DNA from: a bacterium
GTDB lineage: Bacteria; Auribacterota; JABMQX01
NCBI GenBank assembly: GCA_030691545.1
Contig: JAUYEE010000293.1
Location: 1-41,326, forward strand
Direction: 5' to 3'
DNA: 41,326 nt
Position 1 is the first letter of the stretch. Each line of letters starts with the position of its first letter. The notes below the pieces were generated by a model. That model saw nothing but the letters and a program-made list of their open reading frames with translations. It was not told the origin of the DNA and searched no databases. Position numbers and translations under genes: made by a program. Shown in pieces: positions 16,059-25,228 of this stretch.

Positions 16059-18108
16059 GATGAGGCGAAACATCATTATCGCTGTCGCAGTGATTGCGGT
16101 GGGAGGAATCGCCTGGGCAAAACTCTCCGGCGGCGGCGACCTTGAAGAAACGGAAGCGCTGTTCGCGGTCAAAAGGGGCGACCTTCTCATTTCGGTCCTG
16201 GAGTCGGGCAAGATTCAGGCAAACAAGTCGGTGAACCTCACCTGCGAACTCGAAGGGCAGAGCACCATCATCAGCATTATACCGGAGGGCACCTACGTCA
16301 AGGAGGGTGATGAGCTGGTGGTGCTCGACTCGGCCAGCTTGAGGGATGAAATCGAGCAGCAACAGATTACCGCAAAGTCAGCAGAGTCGGCGCGCACGCA
16401 GGCTTGGGAAGCCCTCGAAATCCAGAAGAACCAGAACGACAGCGACACCAAAGCGGCAGAACTCGCGCGAGACTTCGCGTTGATTGACCTGAAAAAATAC
16501 ACCGGCGAGGTTGCCTACAAGAAGGCTCTGGAAGCCTACCAGGAAGAGAAGAAACAGGAGAATACGGAAGCCAAGGTCACGGAACTGGCACCTTACTTCG
16601 CCGCTCTCGACCCTGAAAAGGACTATGTGGATGGTGACTGGCATCAGCAACTCCTGACAGCTCAGAACAAAATCACCAGTGCCAAGACCGCTCTGAAGTT
16701 AGCGGAAGACAAGCTGATAGGAACTAAGAAACTGCTGGACAGAGGATACGTGACGCAGACAGAGTGGGAAGTAGACCAGTTCTCTTATGACAAAGCCAAG
16801 ATAGAGCTCGACCAGGCCAACGAATCAAAGAAGCTCCTGATCAACTACGACCACCCAAAACAGCTCACAAAATTCATCGCGGACGACCAAGAGGCGGAGA
16901 AAGAACTGGAACGAGCCAAGCGGAAAGCGGCCTCGCAAGTGGCTCAAAAGGAAGCGGACCTCGGAGCCAAGGAAGCCACCTCCAAAACCCAGAAACTTCG
17001 CCTCGACAAACTCACCGACCAGTTGGGAAAAACGGTTCTCAAGGCTCCTCAACCAGGACTGGTTATTTACGGGTCAAGCTCAGGGGAACCGTGGCGCCGA
17101 GAAAGAGGACTCGTGGCGGAAGGCGAGTCGGTCTATGAACGGCAAAAGTTAATCGAGCTTCCTGACCTCTCGACACTGAAAGTCCAGGTCAGTGTCCACG
17201 AGTCCGCTCGGGACATGATCAAGCCCGGGCAGGAGGCCGTCGTCACCGTGGAGGCGCTTCCGGGGCTGACGCTTCGGGGGCATGTGGACAAGGTGGCGAT
17301 CTTACCCGATGCCCAGCAGAACTGGATGAACCCAGACCTGACAGTTTATCCGACTATGGTCCTGCTCGATGAACAGGCGGAGACCCTGAAGCCGGGCATG
17401 ACCGCGAAAGTCGAAATCATCGTTGCCGAGCTGAAGGACGTTTTGTACGTGCCCGTCCAAGCTGTGAGCGTTCGCAATGAACGAGAGGTCTGCTTTGTAA
17501 TCAAAGCGTCCGGGACCGTCGTAGTCCCCGTGGAGAGCGGCCTCGCCAACAACAATTATATCGAAATAAGGTCCGGCCTCAAAAAAGGGGACAAGGTTCT
17601 GACCTACGCTCCCGTCACCGTCAGTGAGGAGACGATCTCACGAAAAGCCAAGCAGCCGGGTGACGAAAAGACAACCCAGCCGTCGGGCGGACCTGCTGTC
17701 GGCACAACGGGCACGGAAGCTGCCCCGGAAGGAGAAGCGGCCCCGGACCGAGAGCAGAGAACCAGAGAGTTCATGAAAAACATGACTCCCGAGCAGAAGA
17801 AACAGATGGAGGAACGCCTGAAAAGCCTCGGCATTGAAGGCGACTTGAGCCCCGAGAGCATGACCCCCGAGAAGATGAAGGAAATTCGACAGAAAATGAT
17901 GGAATTGCGGGGGGGAGGGGCACCCGGGGGCGAAGGTTCCCGCCGTATGCGACCCGGCCAGACCGACCCGGCTGGCGCAGCGGCGCCGGGCCGCGAGGGT
18001 TCACCCCGCATAAGGCCGGGCCAGGGCGACCCGACTGGTCAAGGGCCAACCGGGGGGCCGGGCGGACGGCCAGGCTCTCGAAGAAATGAACCATCTCAGA
18101 CACCATGA
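16003..18108 (+). CDS. Membrane fusion protein (HlyD/MacA family), copy 1
   Basis: About 701 residues. A cytoplasmic leader precedes one transmembrane helix (IIIAVAVIAVGGIAW), then come a lipoyl half-motif (GTYVKEGDELVVLDS), a long alpha-hairpin (about 120-350), the second lipoyl half (TVLKAPQPGLVIY) and beta-barrel domains. The chain bridges the ABC pump and the TolC-like tunnel. The ATG at 16003 has AGAGG upstream and overlaps the TolC gene by 56 nt; the ATG at 16060 is an alternative. Compared with copy 2 it has an extra C-terminal tail of about 110 residues with a Lys/Glu helix (MTPEQKKQMEERLKSLGIEG) and Gly/Pro/Arg repeats of RPGQxDPxG type. Confidence 0.88.
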   Translation: MATQQTQQKQKRSPSRNHKMRRNIIIAVAVIAVGGIAWAKLSGGGDLEETEALFAVKRGDLLISVLESGKIQANKSVNLTCELEGQSTIISIIPEGTYVKEGDELVVLDSASLRDEIEQQQITAKSAESARTQAWEALEIQKNQNDSDTKAAELARDFALIDLKKYTGEVAYKKALEAYQEEKKQENTEAKVTELAPYFAALDPEKDYVDGDWHQQLLTAQNKITSAKTALKLAEDKLIGTKKLLDRGYVTQTEWEVDQFSYDKAKIELDQANESKKLLINYDHPKQLTKFIADDQEAEKELERAKRKAASQVAQKEADLGAKEATSKTQKLRLDKLTDQLGKTVLKAPQPGLVIYGSSSGEPWRRERGLVAEGESVYERQKLIELPDLSTLKVQVSVHESARDMIKPGQEAVVTVEALPGLTLRGHVDKVAILPDAQQNWMNPDLTVYPTMVLLDEQAETLKPGMTAKVEIIVAELKDVLYVPVQAVSVRNEREVCFVIKASGTVVVPVESGLANNNYIEIRSGLKKGDKVLTYAPVTVSEETISRKAKQPGDEKTTQPSGGPAVGTTGTEAAPEGEAAPDREQRTREFMKNMTPEQKKQMEERLKSLGIEGDLSPESMTPEKMKEIRQKMMELRGGGAPGGEGSRRMRPGQTDPAGAAAPGREGSPRIRPGQGDPTGQGPTGGPGGRPGSRRNEPSQTP

Positions 18109-19867
18109 AAGCGAATCAAGAAGGATGCTGAAACGACAAAATCGCCCACCCGGGGAGAACAACAACTCCCAACCTGCCCAGACAAGGAATCACACGCTGA
18201 GGAACAGAATTCTTATCGGCGTGGCGGTAGTCGTGGTTGGTGGCATCGCCTGGTCGAGGCTGTCCGGAAACAGAGGGGCTTTTGACGAAGGAGCGCTATT
18301 CACAGCCAAAAGAGGCAACCTGCGGGTCTCGGTCGAAGAGACGGGGAAGGTCCAGGCAATAAAGTCGGTGACGGTGCGCTCGCAGGTGGAAGGGCAGACC
18401 ACGATTATCAGCATTGTCCCCGAGGGAACGCAAGTGAAGGAAGGAGATGTGCTGGCCGAGCTTGACTCCGCCGATCACCGCGCAGAGATTGACAAACACA
18501 CGATGCTGGTCAGTTCGGCAGAGGCTTCTCTGATAGACGCAGAAGAGGCACTGGACATTCAAAGGAACCAGAATGAGAGCGACATCAAGGCTGCTGAGTT
18601 GACGCGTGATTTCGCCCTGATTGACCTGAAAAGGTGCGCCGGGGAAGTGGCCTACAGGAAGGCGCTGGCGGCATACGAGAAGGAAAAGAAAGGCGACGCA
18701 GAACAAACGGAGGTTCCTGAACTGGCGCCCTGCTTCGCGACTCTGGACCCCGAGAAGGACTACACAGACGGCGACTGGCATCAGCAACTCCTGACAGCCC
18801 AGAACAAAATCGCCACCGCGGAGACCGCTCTCAAACTGGCGGAAGATAAGGTAAAGGGAACGGAGAAGTTACGGGAAAAGGGGTATGTCACGCAGACGGT
18901 ACTGGAGGGAGACCGGTTCTCTTACGACGGAGCGAAGATGGGCCTCGACCAGGTTATCGAGGCGAAGAAGCTCCTGATCAACTACGACTATCCGAAGCAA
19001 CTGGCCAAGTTCATCGCCGACCACGAAGAATCGGAAAAGAAACTGCAACGTGCGAAACGCAAAGCCAATTCGGCGCTGGCTCAAAGAGACGCAGACCTCG
19101 GCGCCAAAAGGGCGACCTGCCTTGTGGAGAAGACGCGCCTGGAAAGGCACCAGGACCAGTTGAGTAAGACCACGATTCGGGCGCCTCAGTCGGGGCTTGT
19201 GATTTACGCGTCGAGCGGAGGAGACCCGCACCGGGGAAGCCAGGGGTTGATCGCGGAAGGGGAAACGGTCAGAGAACGCCAGCAACTGATCGAGTTGCCG
19301 GACCTGTCTAAGCTGAAAGTGGAAGTCAAAATTCACGAATCGGTGCGGGATGCGGTGAAGCCGGGTCAGCCAGCGATTGTCACCTTCGATGCCTTGCCCG
19401 GAATCACCCTCCGCGGGCACGTAGAAACGATCGCCATTATTCCGGACTCGGCGGACCGCTGGATGAATCCGGACCTCACCGTGTACAAAACCACGGTCGT
19501 TATAGACGACAAACCCGATGCCTTGAAGCCCGGGATGACCGCGAAGGTGGAAATCATCCTGGCTGACCTCGAGAACGTTCTGCTCGTCCCCATGCATGCT
19601 GTAACCGTCCGCGGAAACAAGAAAGTCTGCTTCGTTGTGGACGGGAAAAAGAGTGTCATTACGCCTGTTGAAGTGGGTTTGTCGAACGAGGACTATGTCG
19701 AAATCAAGTCGGGCTTGAAAAAAGGCGATACCGTTCTGGCCGATGCGCCCATGGCCCCTGGCAAAGACCTTCCTTGGGAACAAGGCGGAAACGCCGTAGC
19801 CAAAAAGGGGGCCGGCGACACAGCCAGAAGCCATACCCAGAATGTAGAAGCCGCAGAGAAAAAATGA
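18086..19867 (+). CDS. Membrane fusion protein (HlyD/MacA family), copy 2
   Basis: 593 residues, paralogous to the preceding gene along nearly its whole length. Shared blocks include DGDWHQQLLTAQNKI, KLLINYD.PKQL.KFIAD and RDFALIDLK. It has one transmembrane helix (ILIGVAVVVVGGIAW), a lipoyl half (GTQVKEGDVLAELDS), an alpha-hairpin and beta domains. It overlaps copy 1 by 23 nt; the in-frame ATG at 18125 is another possible start. A tandem duplication is the simplest origin, and the two may form a mixed hexameric adaptor. It lacks the long Gly/Pro/Arg tail of copy 1. Confidence 0.87.
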   Translation: MNHLRHHESESRRMLKRQNRPPGENNNSQPAQTRNHTLRNRILIGVAVVVVGGIAWSRLSGNRGAFDEGALFTAKRGNLRVSVEETGKVQAIKSVTVRSQVEGQTTIISIVPEGTQVKEGDVLAELDSADHRAEIDKHTMLVSSAEASLIDAEEALDIQRNQNESDIKAAELTRDFALIDLKRCAGEVAYRKALAAYEKEKKGDAEQTEVPELAPCFATLDPEKDYTDGDWHQQLLTAQNKIATAETALKLAEDKVKGTEKLREKGYVTQTVLEGDRFSYDGAKMGLDQVIEAKKLLINYDYPKQLAKFIADHEESEKKLQRAKRKANSALAQRDADLGAKRATCLVEKTRLERHQDQLSKTTIRAPQSGLVIYASSGGDPHRGSQGLIAEGETVRERQQLIELPDLSKLKVEVKIHESVRDAVKPGQPAIVTFDALPGITLRGHVETIAIIPDSADRWMNPDLTVYKTTVVIDDKPDALKPGMTAKVEIILADLENVLLVPMHAVTVRGNKKVCFVVDGKKSVITPVEVGLSNEDYVEIKSGLKKGDTVLADAPMAPGKDLPWEQGGNAVAKKGAGDTARSHTQNVEAAEKK

Positions 19868-19982
19868 GGTTGCCCGCTCCCGGATTCCCGCCTCCCCGTT
19901 GGGCCTGGGCCAGTTAAGGATTGCGCGCGCGACCAGTCGCGAACGCGAGAAGGCAATTACACATACATCAGGAGTCTCCTGG

Positions 19983-20693
19983 ATGAAGATCGCAGAAGTT
20001 GTGGAGCTGAGAAAGACCTACTACCTGGGCGGAGTCCTTGTGGAGGCTCTCAAAGGAATTACCCTGTCGTTTGAGGCAGGCGATTTTGTGGCGATTATGG
20101 GCCCCTCGGGGTCGGGCAAATCCACGCTTCTCAATCTGCTCGGATGTCTCGATAAACCGACATCGGGAAAATACTTCCTCGGGGAACAGGACGTGTCGGA
20201 GCTTACCGACGATGAACTGTCCGACATACGCAGCAAAAAGTTGGGGTTCATCTTCCAGTCCTACAATCTCATACCGCAATTGTCGGTTCTGGAGAATATC
20301 GAGGTGCCGCTCGTTTACCAGGGGGTTTCGCCGGCGGAATGTCGGGAGAGGAGCACACAGATCGCCAAGACCGTGGGGCTGGGCAACAGAGTGAGCCACC
20401 GGCCTACGGAGCTTTCCGGCGGGGAGCAGCAGCGGGTAGCCATCGCGCGGGCAATCGTCAATGACTCGCTCATCATCCTCGCCGACGAGCCGACGGGCAA
20501 CCTCGATTCCGCTACCGGCTCCGAGATTCTGTCGCTTCTTTCCGGTCTCAACGAGCAGGCAAAGACAATCCTGATGGTGACCCACGACGAGAAAGTCGCC
20601 GCAAAAGCCAAGTCAATCATCCGCCTGAGGGACGGCTTTCTCGTGAACGGAGGGGGACCGCGTAGCGCAGGCGTCCCTGGCCGCGCATCGTGA
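19983..20693 (+). CDS. ABC transporter ATPase (MacB/LolD type)
   Basis: 236 residues. Walker A GPSGSGKST, Q-loop FIFQSYNLIPQ, signature LSGGEQQRVAIARA, Walker B LIILADEPTGNLDS and H-loop MVTHD are intact. The type matches ATPases of MacB and LolCDE systems, which power export or extraction of substrates at the periplasmic side. The ATG at 19983 follows AGGAG at about 9 nt; the longer upstream frame is unlikely. The last ten or so residues (PRSAGVPGRAS) are encoded by an R1 arm and the start of an R3 element, which also supplies the stop codon. The partner permease starts 319 bp downstream. Confidence 0.93.
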   Translation: MKIAEVVELRKTYYLGGVLVEALKGITLSFEAGDFVAIMGPSGSGKSTLLNLLGCLDKPTSGKYFLGEQDVSELTDDELSDIRSKKLGFIFQSYNLIPQLSVLENIEVPLVYQGVSPAECRERSTQIAKTVGLGNRVSHRPTELSGGEQQRVAIARAIVNDSLIILADEPTGNLDSATGSEILSLLSGLNEQAKTILMVTHDEKVAAKAKSIIRLRDGFLVNGGGPRSAGVPGRAS

Positions 20694-20831
20694 GAGAGCG
20701 GAGGCGTGCTGCTGCACCCCTTCCGAAGAGGAAACGTTGTGGCATCTGCACGGGCAGGCTCGCCTGCCAACGAACTTGAAGTCGGCCTCGCAGGGCAGCA
20801 AAGCGCGTAGCGCAGGCGTCTCGCCTGTCAA
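20661..20831. repeat. R1 arm, R3 86-bp element, R1 arm and a further R1 copy
   Basis: The R3 element at 20674-20759 (minus orientation, ends GCCTGCCCG and CGGCCAGGGA) sits between the arms GCAGGCG and CGCCTGC of an R1 hairpin, so it occupies the place of the loop. Another R1-like unit (GCGTAGCGCAGGCGTCTCGCC) follows at 20805-20831. The first part codes for the end of the ABC ATPase. Confidence 0.75.
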
Positions 20832-20848
20832 CAAAGTGAGCCCTGAAA

Positions 20849-20987
20849 GATTGCGGATTGCGGAGAAGGGCGACCACGAAGAGCACGAAGTCCACGAAGG
20901 TGGATACATCCTGCCGTCCTTTGCGCCCTTCGTGTCCTTCGTGGTTCTCTCTCCTTAGGCGAAATCCGCAATCGGCAATCCGAAATC
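20849..20987. repeat. R2-type composite inverted repeat
   Basis: The outer arms are GATTGCGGATTGCGGA (20849-20864) and the complementary AATCCGCAATCGGCAATCC region (about 20961-20987). The inner arms are ACCACGAAGAGCACGAAG (20873-20890) and CTTCGTGTCCTTCGTGGT (20928-20945). It fills most of the ATPase-permease gap (20694-21012), where no gene is seen. Related CTTCGTG arms occur at 30234, 34121 and 34364. Confidence 0.7.
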
Positions 20988-21012
20988 CGGGTTAAGGTGG
21001 AGCGTTTGACAC

Positions 21013-22278
21013 ATGATTGCTTTTCGGATCACCCGAACGATTAAAGTCGGCTTAAAAAGCTTGATGGTGCACAAGATGCGCTCGGCGCTGACGGCGCTGG
21101 GGGTCATCTTCGGGGTGTGCTCCGTCATCGCCATGCTGAGCATCGGAGAAGGTGCTGGCTGGGAAGCCCAGCAGCAGATTAAGCTATTGGGCAGCAACAA
21201 CATCATCATCCGCAGCGTCAAGCCGCCCGAGGACGAAGTGGCGAATGTCGAACGAAGCCGTCTGATTTCGTACGGGTTGACTTACAAAGACGCCGAGCGA
21301 ATCGCCACGACGGTTCCTTCCGTGAAGGTCGTGGTCCCGATGAAAAGGATGGACAAGGACGTTTACTTCGGGGCTCGGCGGTTGACCACCCGCCTCGTTG
21401 GAACGGTCCCCTGGTACCCGAACATCGCCAATTTCCACGTGGCTCGGGGACGATTCATTACTCTGGTTGACATGGCAAAGAGAAAGAATGTCTGCGCCCT
21501 CGGCGAGGGAATTTCCAGGAGGCTCTTCGCTTACGAGGACCCTCTGGGCAAGGAGGTCAAGGTTGGACCCGATTACTACCGCGTCGTAGGGATCATGGAA
21601 CAGAGGGCCGTCGCCAAAAAGGGGGAACAGGAGGACCTGAACCTCGATATTTACATACCGCTCTCCACGGCGAAGGAGAGGTATAGCGACGTGAATGTGA
21701 GAATCACCTCGGGAACCTTCGACCGCGAACGCGTGGAACTCAGACAGATAACCGTGCGAACCGAGGACGTGAAGCAAGTGCCGACCACAGCCAAGATCAT
21801 TCGACACCTGCTTAAGAAGTTTCACAAAAAGAGCGATTACGAGATTACCGTCCCTCTGGAGCTTCTCCATCAGGCCGAGAAGACCAAACGAATCTTCAAC
21901 ATCGTGCTGGGGTCCATTGCCGCGATTTCCCTGCTGGTCGGGGGAATTGGAATCATGAACATCATGCTCGCCAGTATCACCGAGCGAACTCGTGAGATCG
22001 GGGTACGCCGCGCCCTCGGGGCCAAAAGGCGCGACATTATCCTTCAGTTTCTGGTGGAGACGGTGGTTCTTTCCGCGGGCGGGGGCATTATCGGTCTGAT
22101 CGTCGGGATCGCGATTCCCCGCGTGGTGAGCTACTTCGCGGACATGAGAACCATCATCACGGCGTGGTCCTTGATCCTGGCGTTTGGAATCTCAGCAGCC
22201 ATCGGCGTCATCTTCGGCCTTTATCCTGCCTCTCGCGCAGCCAATATGGACCCCATCGAAGCCCTGCGCCACGAATAG
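21013..22278 (+). CDS. MacB/FtsX-type ABC transporter permease
   Basis: 421 residues. It begins with [20 protein letters not shown], the typical opening of MacB_PCD permeases, with the first transmembrane helix ([14 protein letters not shown]). A periplasmic domain spans about 50-280. The FtsX core follows with three more helices ([60 protein letters not shown]) and the conserved [18 protein letters not shown] coupling segment. It ends in PIEALRHE, as is usual. With the ATPase, the two fusion proteins and the TolC-like protein it completes a tripartite exporter. The substrate cannot be inferred. Confidence 0.92.
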   Translation: MIAFRITRTIKVGLKSLMVHKMRSALTALGVIFGVCSVIAMLSIGEGAGWEAQQQIKLLGSNNIIIRSVKPPEDEVANVERSRLISYGLTYKDAERIATTVPSVKVVVPMKRMDKDVYFGARRLTTRLVGTVPWYPNIANFHVARGRFITLVDMAKRKNVCALGEGISRRLFAYEDPLGKEVKVGPDYYRVVGIMEQRAVAKKGEQEDLNLDIYIPLSTAKERYSDVNVRITSGTFDRERVELRQITVRTEDVKQVPTTAKIIRHLLKKFHKKSDYEITVPLELLHQAEKTKRIFNIVLGSIAAISLLVGGIGIMNIMLASITERTREIGVRRALGAKRRDIILQFLVETVVLSAGGGIIGLIVGIAIPRVVSYFADMRTIITAWSLILAFGISAAIGVIFGLYPASRAANMDPIEALRHE

Positions 22279-22587
22279 CGCAGAAACCGCTTGCCCTCCC
22301 CCTGCCTGGGCCCCGTGACTGTACCTTAATGTGTCAGCTTGCTCTGTATATCAAGAGGTTCCGCGAACCTCGGGACGCTCGGCGGCCGGCACAGCGGGTG
22401 AGCGGCGGAGAAAAGCGCGTGCCGAAGTCTGGGAAGGCCCCGTGTCTCCTACCATATGCTCACTCGCCAAGTGCCGGTCTGAAACTTATGCCTGCCCGCC
22501 TGCTCGCCAGGGCGCCGCGGGACTCTCTAAGCTCCTTGCGTGCCCATCGGTTGCGAGCGCCTCAGCGGCCAGGGAAAGACTCCGGCC
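22279..22587. other. Convergent gap between permease and ftsZ
   Basis: 309 bp with no gene. It has a hairpin GAGGTTC-CGC-GAACCTC at 22355-22371 and a stem GGGAAAG/CTTTCCC at 22572-22603 spanning the ftsZ stop; both could help end the converging transcripts, but neither has a T-run. An R3 element occupies 22490-22575. Confidence 0.5.
22490..22575 (+). repeat. R3 86-bp element
   Basis: It starts GCCTGCCCG and ends CGGCCAGGGA, exactly 86 bp. Inside, GCTCGC and GCGAGC can pair, where copy 30114 has GTGCGCG and CGCGCAC at similar places, suggesting a conserved fold and not a conserved sequence. Confidence 0.75.
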
Positions 22588-23736
22588 TCAGGCGCGCTTT
22601 CCCTTCTTGCGCCAGATGGCTGGGGTCTCGAGTCTCCTGTAGAAAGCTTCCTCGGCGCTCGGCAGCACCGCGGGTTCCAGTTGTGTTTCGTCCTCCTCTT
22701 CTTCCTGTGAGAAATCAATCAGTTCCTGGTCAGCCTTCCGAGCGCGCTTCGTTTCCAGTTCCTGAACAGCGGGCTCCTTATTTCCAGTCAGCCCCGTAGC
22801 GATGATGGTGATTGCTGCACGGTCGGACACCTCCGGGTCAACGTTCGCGCCGAAGATGATGTTCGCGTCCGGGGCGGAGATTTGCTTGATGACGGCGACC
22901 GCTTCGTCAAGCTCCCGGAGAAGAAGGTCTGTTCCGCACAACAAACTGATTAGCACTCCTTTTGCTCCGACAATCTCGGTCTGTTCCATCAGGGGATTGG
23001 AGATTGCCTCGCGCATGGCGATCATCGCTTTCTCGCTGCCCTGTCCCTCGCCGAAGCCAACGGTCGCGGCTCCGGGGATGGACATGACCGCGCGGATATG
23101 AGCGAAATCAAGGTTGATGATGCCCGGTTTGAGAATGAGCCGCGAGATTGCCTGGACGACCTTGGCGAGGACGTCGTCAGTGATTCGGAAGGCGTTGAGC
23201 ATAGAGGTGTCCTCTCGGGCAATCTCAAAGAGCCTCTGATTCGGGATGACCATGACAGTGTCCATCTCATTGCGGAGTTGCCGAAGGCCTTCCTCTGCGA
23301 TGCGCCCCTTGATGCTGCCCTCGAATAAGAACGGCTTGGTGACCACCGCCATGGTGAGGATGCCTTTCTCTTTGGTGAGGCGCGCAATGACCGGCGTGGC
23401 GCCCGTGCCCGTGCCGCCCCCAAACCCGGCCGTCAGAAAGACAATCTCCGCGTCGTCGAGGAGTTCGCTGATGATTTCCGCGTCGGCCATCGCGGCGTCT
23501 CTGCCGACATCCGGGTTGCCCCCCGCTCCGAGGCCGTGCGTGACGCCCTTACCGACCTGCACTTTCTCTTTAGCTGCAGAAGATTTCAGCGCCTGCGCGT
23601 CGGAGTTGATGGCAACGTATTCCACTCCCTCGATATTCGCAGCGATCATCGAGTTGAGTGCGTTACATCCGGCTCCCCCGATGCCCACCACTTTGATTTT
23701 GGTCTGTTCTTTTTCCGTCTCGACAATCTTTAACAC
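22588..23736 (-). CDS. ftsZ: Cell division GTPase FtsZ
   Basis: 382 residues from the GTG at 23736, chosen because GGGAG lies just upstream and the protein then begins where FtsZ homology begins; the longer frame covers a repeat. The tubulin signature GGGTGTG is at 106-112, and GGAGCNALN and the synergy-loop NLDFAHIRAVM are present. FtsZ polymerises with GTP into the division ring. The C-terminus has a Glu-rich linker and a basic-hydrophobic end (FYRRLETPAIWRKKGKRA), where FtsA-binding peptides usually lie. It is the last gene of the dcw cluster. Confidence 0.97.
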   Translation of the reverse strand: MLKIVETEKEQTKIKVVGIGGAGCNALNSMIAANIEGVEYVAINSDAQALKSSAAKEKVQVGKGVTHGLGAGGNPDVGRDAAMADAEIISELLDDAEIVFLTAGFGGGTGTGATPVIARLTKEKGILTMAVVTKPFLFEGSIKGRIAEEGLRQLRNEMDTVMVIPNQRLFEIAREDTSMLNAFRITDDVLAKVVQAISRLILKPGIINLDFAHIRAVMSIPGAATVGFGEGQGSEKAMIAMREAISNPLMEQTEIVGAKGVLISLLCGTDLLLRELDEAVAVIKQISAPDANIIFGANVDPEVSDRAAITIIATGLTGNKEPAVQELETKRARKADQELIDFSQEEEEDETQLEPAVLPSAEEAFYRRLETPAIWRKKGKRA

Positions 23737-23748
23737 GTTTTCACTCCC

Positions 23749-23779
23749 TTTGTGCCTTTGTGTCCCTGTGGTAATTCTC
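23749..23779 (-). repeat. R2-like half element between ftsA and ftsZ
   Basis: This 31-bp stretch with GGTAATTCTC at one end closely matches 30228-30258 upstream of murG. It lies just before the ftsZ ribosome site. Only one arm is recognisable here. Confidence 0.55.
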
Positions 23780-23897
23780 CCTTCCCTGGCCGCAGGCACG
23801 CGCCGGGAGGCATTGTGGCCCCCGGCGCCCGTACGGCCGCCGTGGTTGGGCGACGTCAACGAGCAGGCTCTCCACTTCCCTAAGAAAGAGGATGCCT

Positions 23898-25148
23898 TCA
23901 CCCGGAGCGAGATCGCCCCCTTACCCACTCCTGCATCTTCCGGAAGACAGACTTGAAAATGTTGCGCCGGTTGAAACGAGTCTCCTCACCGTGCGAACGG
24001 AACTCCGCCCCATATTTCGCCAGACCGATTGCCGTGGCGTAGATGGGGCTGGCCAAGGTTTCAATGGCGCCGACGACTCCCTGGGGACGGCCAATCCGGG
24101 CCGGAATCCCGTTGAAGACGTCTCGAGCCAGGTCGCGAGACCCTCTCAGAAGCGCCATCCCCCCGGTCAACACGACGCCCGAGCCGACCAGGTCGCCACA
24201 GCCGTTGCCCTGGATTCTGTCCCTGGTAATGGAGAAAATCTCACGCATACGGAACTCAATGATCTCGCAGAGGGTGCGCAGCGGCTCCTCGCCCGCGGCA
24301 CGGTGCATCGTTGCGGGGCGAGGGAACGTCTCGTGAGTGCGAGCCATAGACGCCATGGCATATCCGTACCTGACCTTCAGCTCCTCGGCTTTCGATTCCG
24401 GGATGCACAGCACCTTATGGATGTCCCGGGTGACGTCGTTTCCGGCAAGATAGAGAACATCGCTGTGGCGGACGCTTCCATCGCTGAAGACGATGAAGTC
24501 GGTCGTCCCTCCTCCAATGTCCACTAAAATCGCCCCGACTTGCTTGTCTATGTCGGAAAGGGTAGCCATGCTGGATGCCAGGGGCTGAAGAACGATGTCC
24601 TCCACCTGGATGCCGGCGGTATTGACGCATTTGACAATGTTCTGGGCGGACATCACGGCTCCCGTGACGATGTGAACATCCGCCTCCAGACGCATGCCGT
24701 GCAGTCCGACGGGGTCCGCGATCCCCCCTTCGCCATCCACATGGAACTGCTGGGGGATGGCGTGAATGATCTCCCGGTCAATGGAGACGGCGATAGCCTT
24801 GGCGGCGGAGATGGCCTTGTCCACATCGGCGCGGGTAATCTCGTTGTTGGGGGCGGTGATGGGGACGACGCCGCGGCTGTTGCAGCTCTGGATGTGCCCC
24901 CCGGCGATGCCGACGAAAACGGAACCGACCTCGACTCCGGACGAAAGCTCCGCTTCGTCCACGGCTCTTCCAATGGAATCCACAGTGCTCTCAATGTTGA
25001 CGACGACGCCCTTACGGAGTCCCTTCGATGGGGCGCTGCCAAAACCAAGAATCCGCAGCTCGCCCCCTTTCACCCGCTCCGCTACAACGGCACAGATTTT
25101 CGTCGTCCCTACATCAAGCCCTACGACAATGTTGTCTCTTTTCGGCAT
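23898..25148 (-). CDS. ftsA: Cell division protein FtsA
   Basis: 416 residues of the actin/Hsp70 fold. It has the phosphate-1 motif GLDVGTTKICAVV near the start, the SHS2 (1C) insertion at about 85-165 (FVGIAGGHIQS..RGVV) and phosphate-2 VDIGGGTTDFIVF. The C-terminal amphipathic helix RNIFKSVFRKMQEWV matches the membrane-targeting end of FtsA. FtsA links FtsZ filaments to the membrane. The start at 25148 has AAAGGA upstream. It precedes ftsZ by 161 bp containing an R2-like repeat. Confidence 0.96.
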   Translation of the reverse strand: MPKRDNIVVGLDVGTTKICAVVAERVKGGELRILGFGSAPSKGLRKGVVVNIESTVDSIGRAVDEAELSSGVEVGSVFVGIAGGHIQSCNSRGVVPITAPNNEITRADVDKAISAAKAIAVSIDREIIHAIPQQFHVDGEGGIADPVGLHGMRLEADVHIVTGAVMSAQNIVKCVNTAGIQVEDIVLQPLASSMATLSDIDKQVGAILVDIGGGTTDFIVFSDGSVRHSDVLYLAGNDVTRDIHKVLCIPESKAEELKVRYGYAMASMARTHETFPRPATMHRAAGEEPLRTLCEIIEFRMREIFSITRDRIQGNGCGDLVGSGVVLTGGMALLRGSRDLARDVFNGIPARIGRPQGVVGAIETLASPIYATAIGLAKYGAEFRSHGEETRFNRRNIFKSVFRKMQEWVRGRSRSG

Positions 25149-25228
25149 CGCTCCGAATCCTTTCTCACGTTAAGCAACGCCTCGCAGCGCACAGTGCCTC
25201 TCGGCGAAACGCCCCACAGAGGCGCGCG

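Noticed and set aside
22164..22799. 211-residue open frame across the permease-ftsZ gap
   Set aside because: It overlaps two real gene ends in other frames and has low-complexity Arg/Pro/Ala composition.
23737..23928. Extended FtsZ start
   Set aside because: It would overlap the ftsA end and cross an R2-like repeat; the GTG at 23736 with GGGAG fits FtsZ homology.
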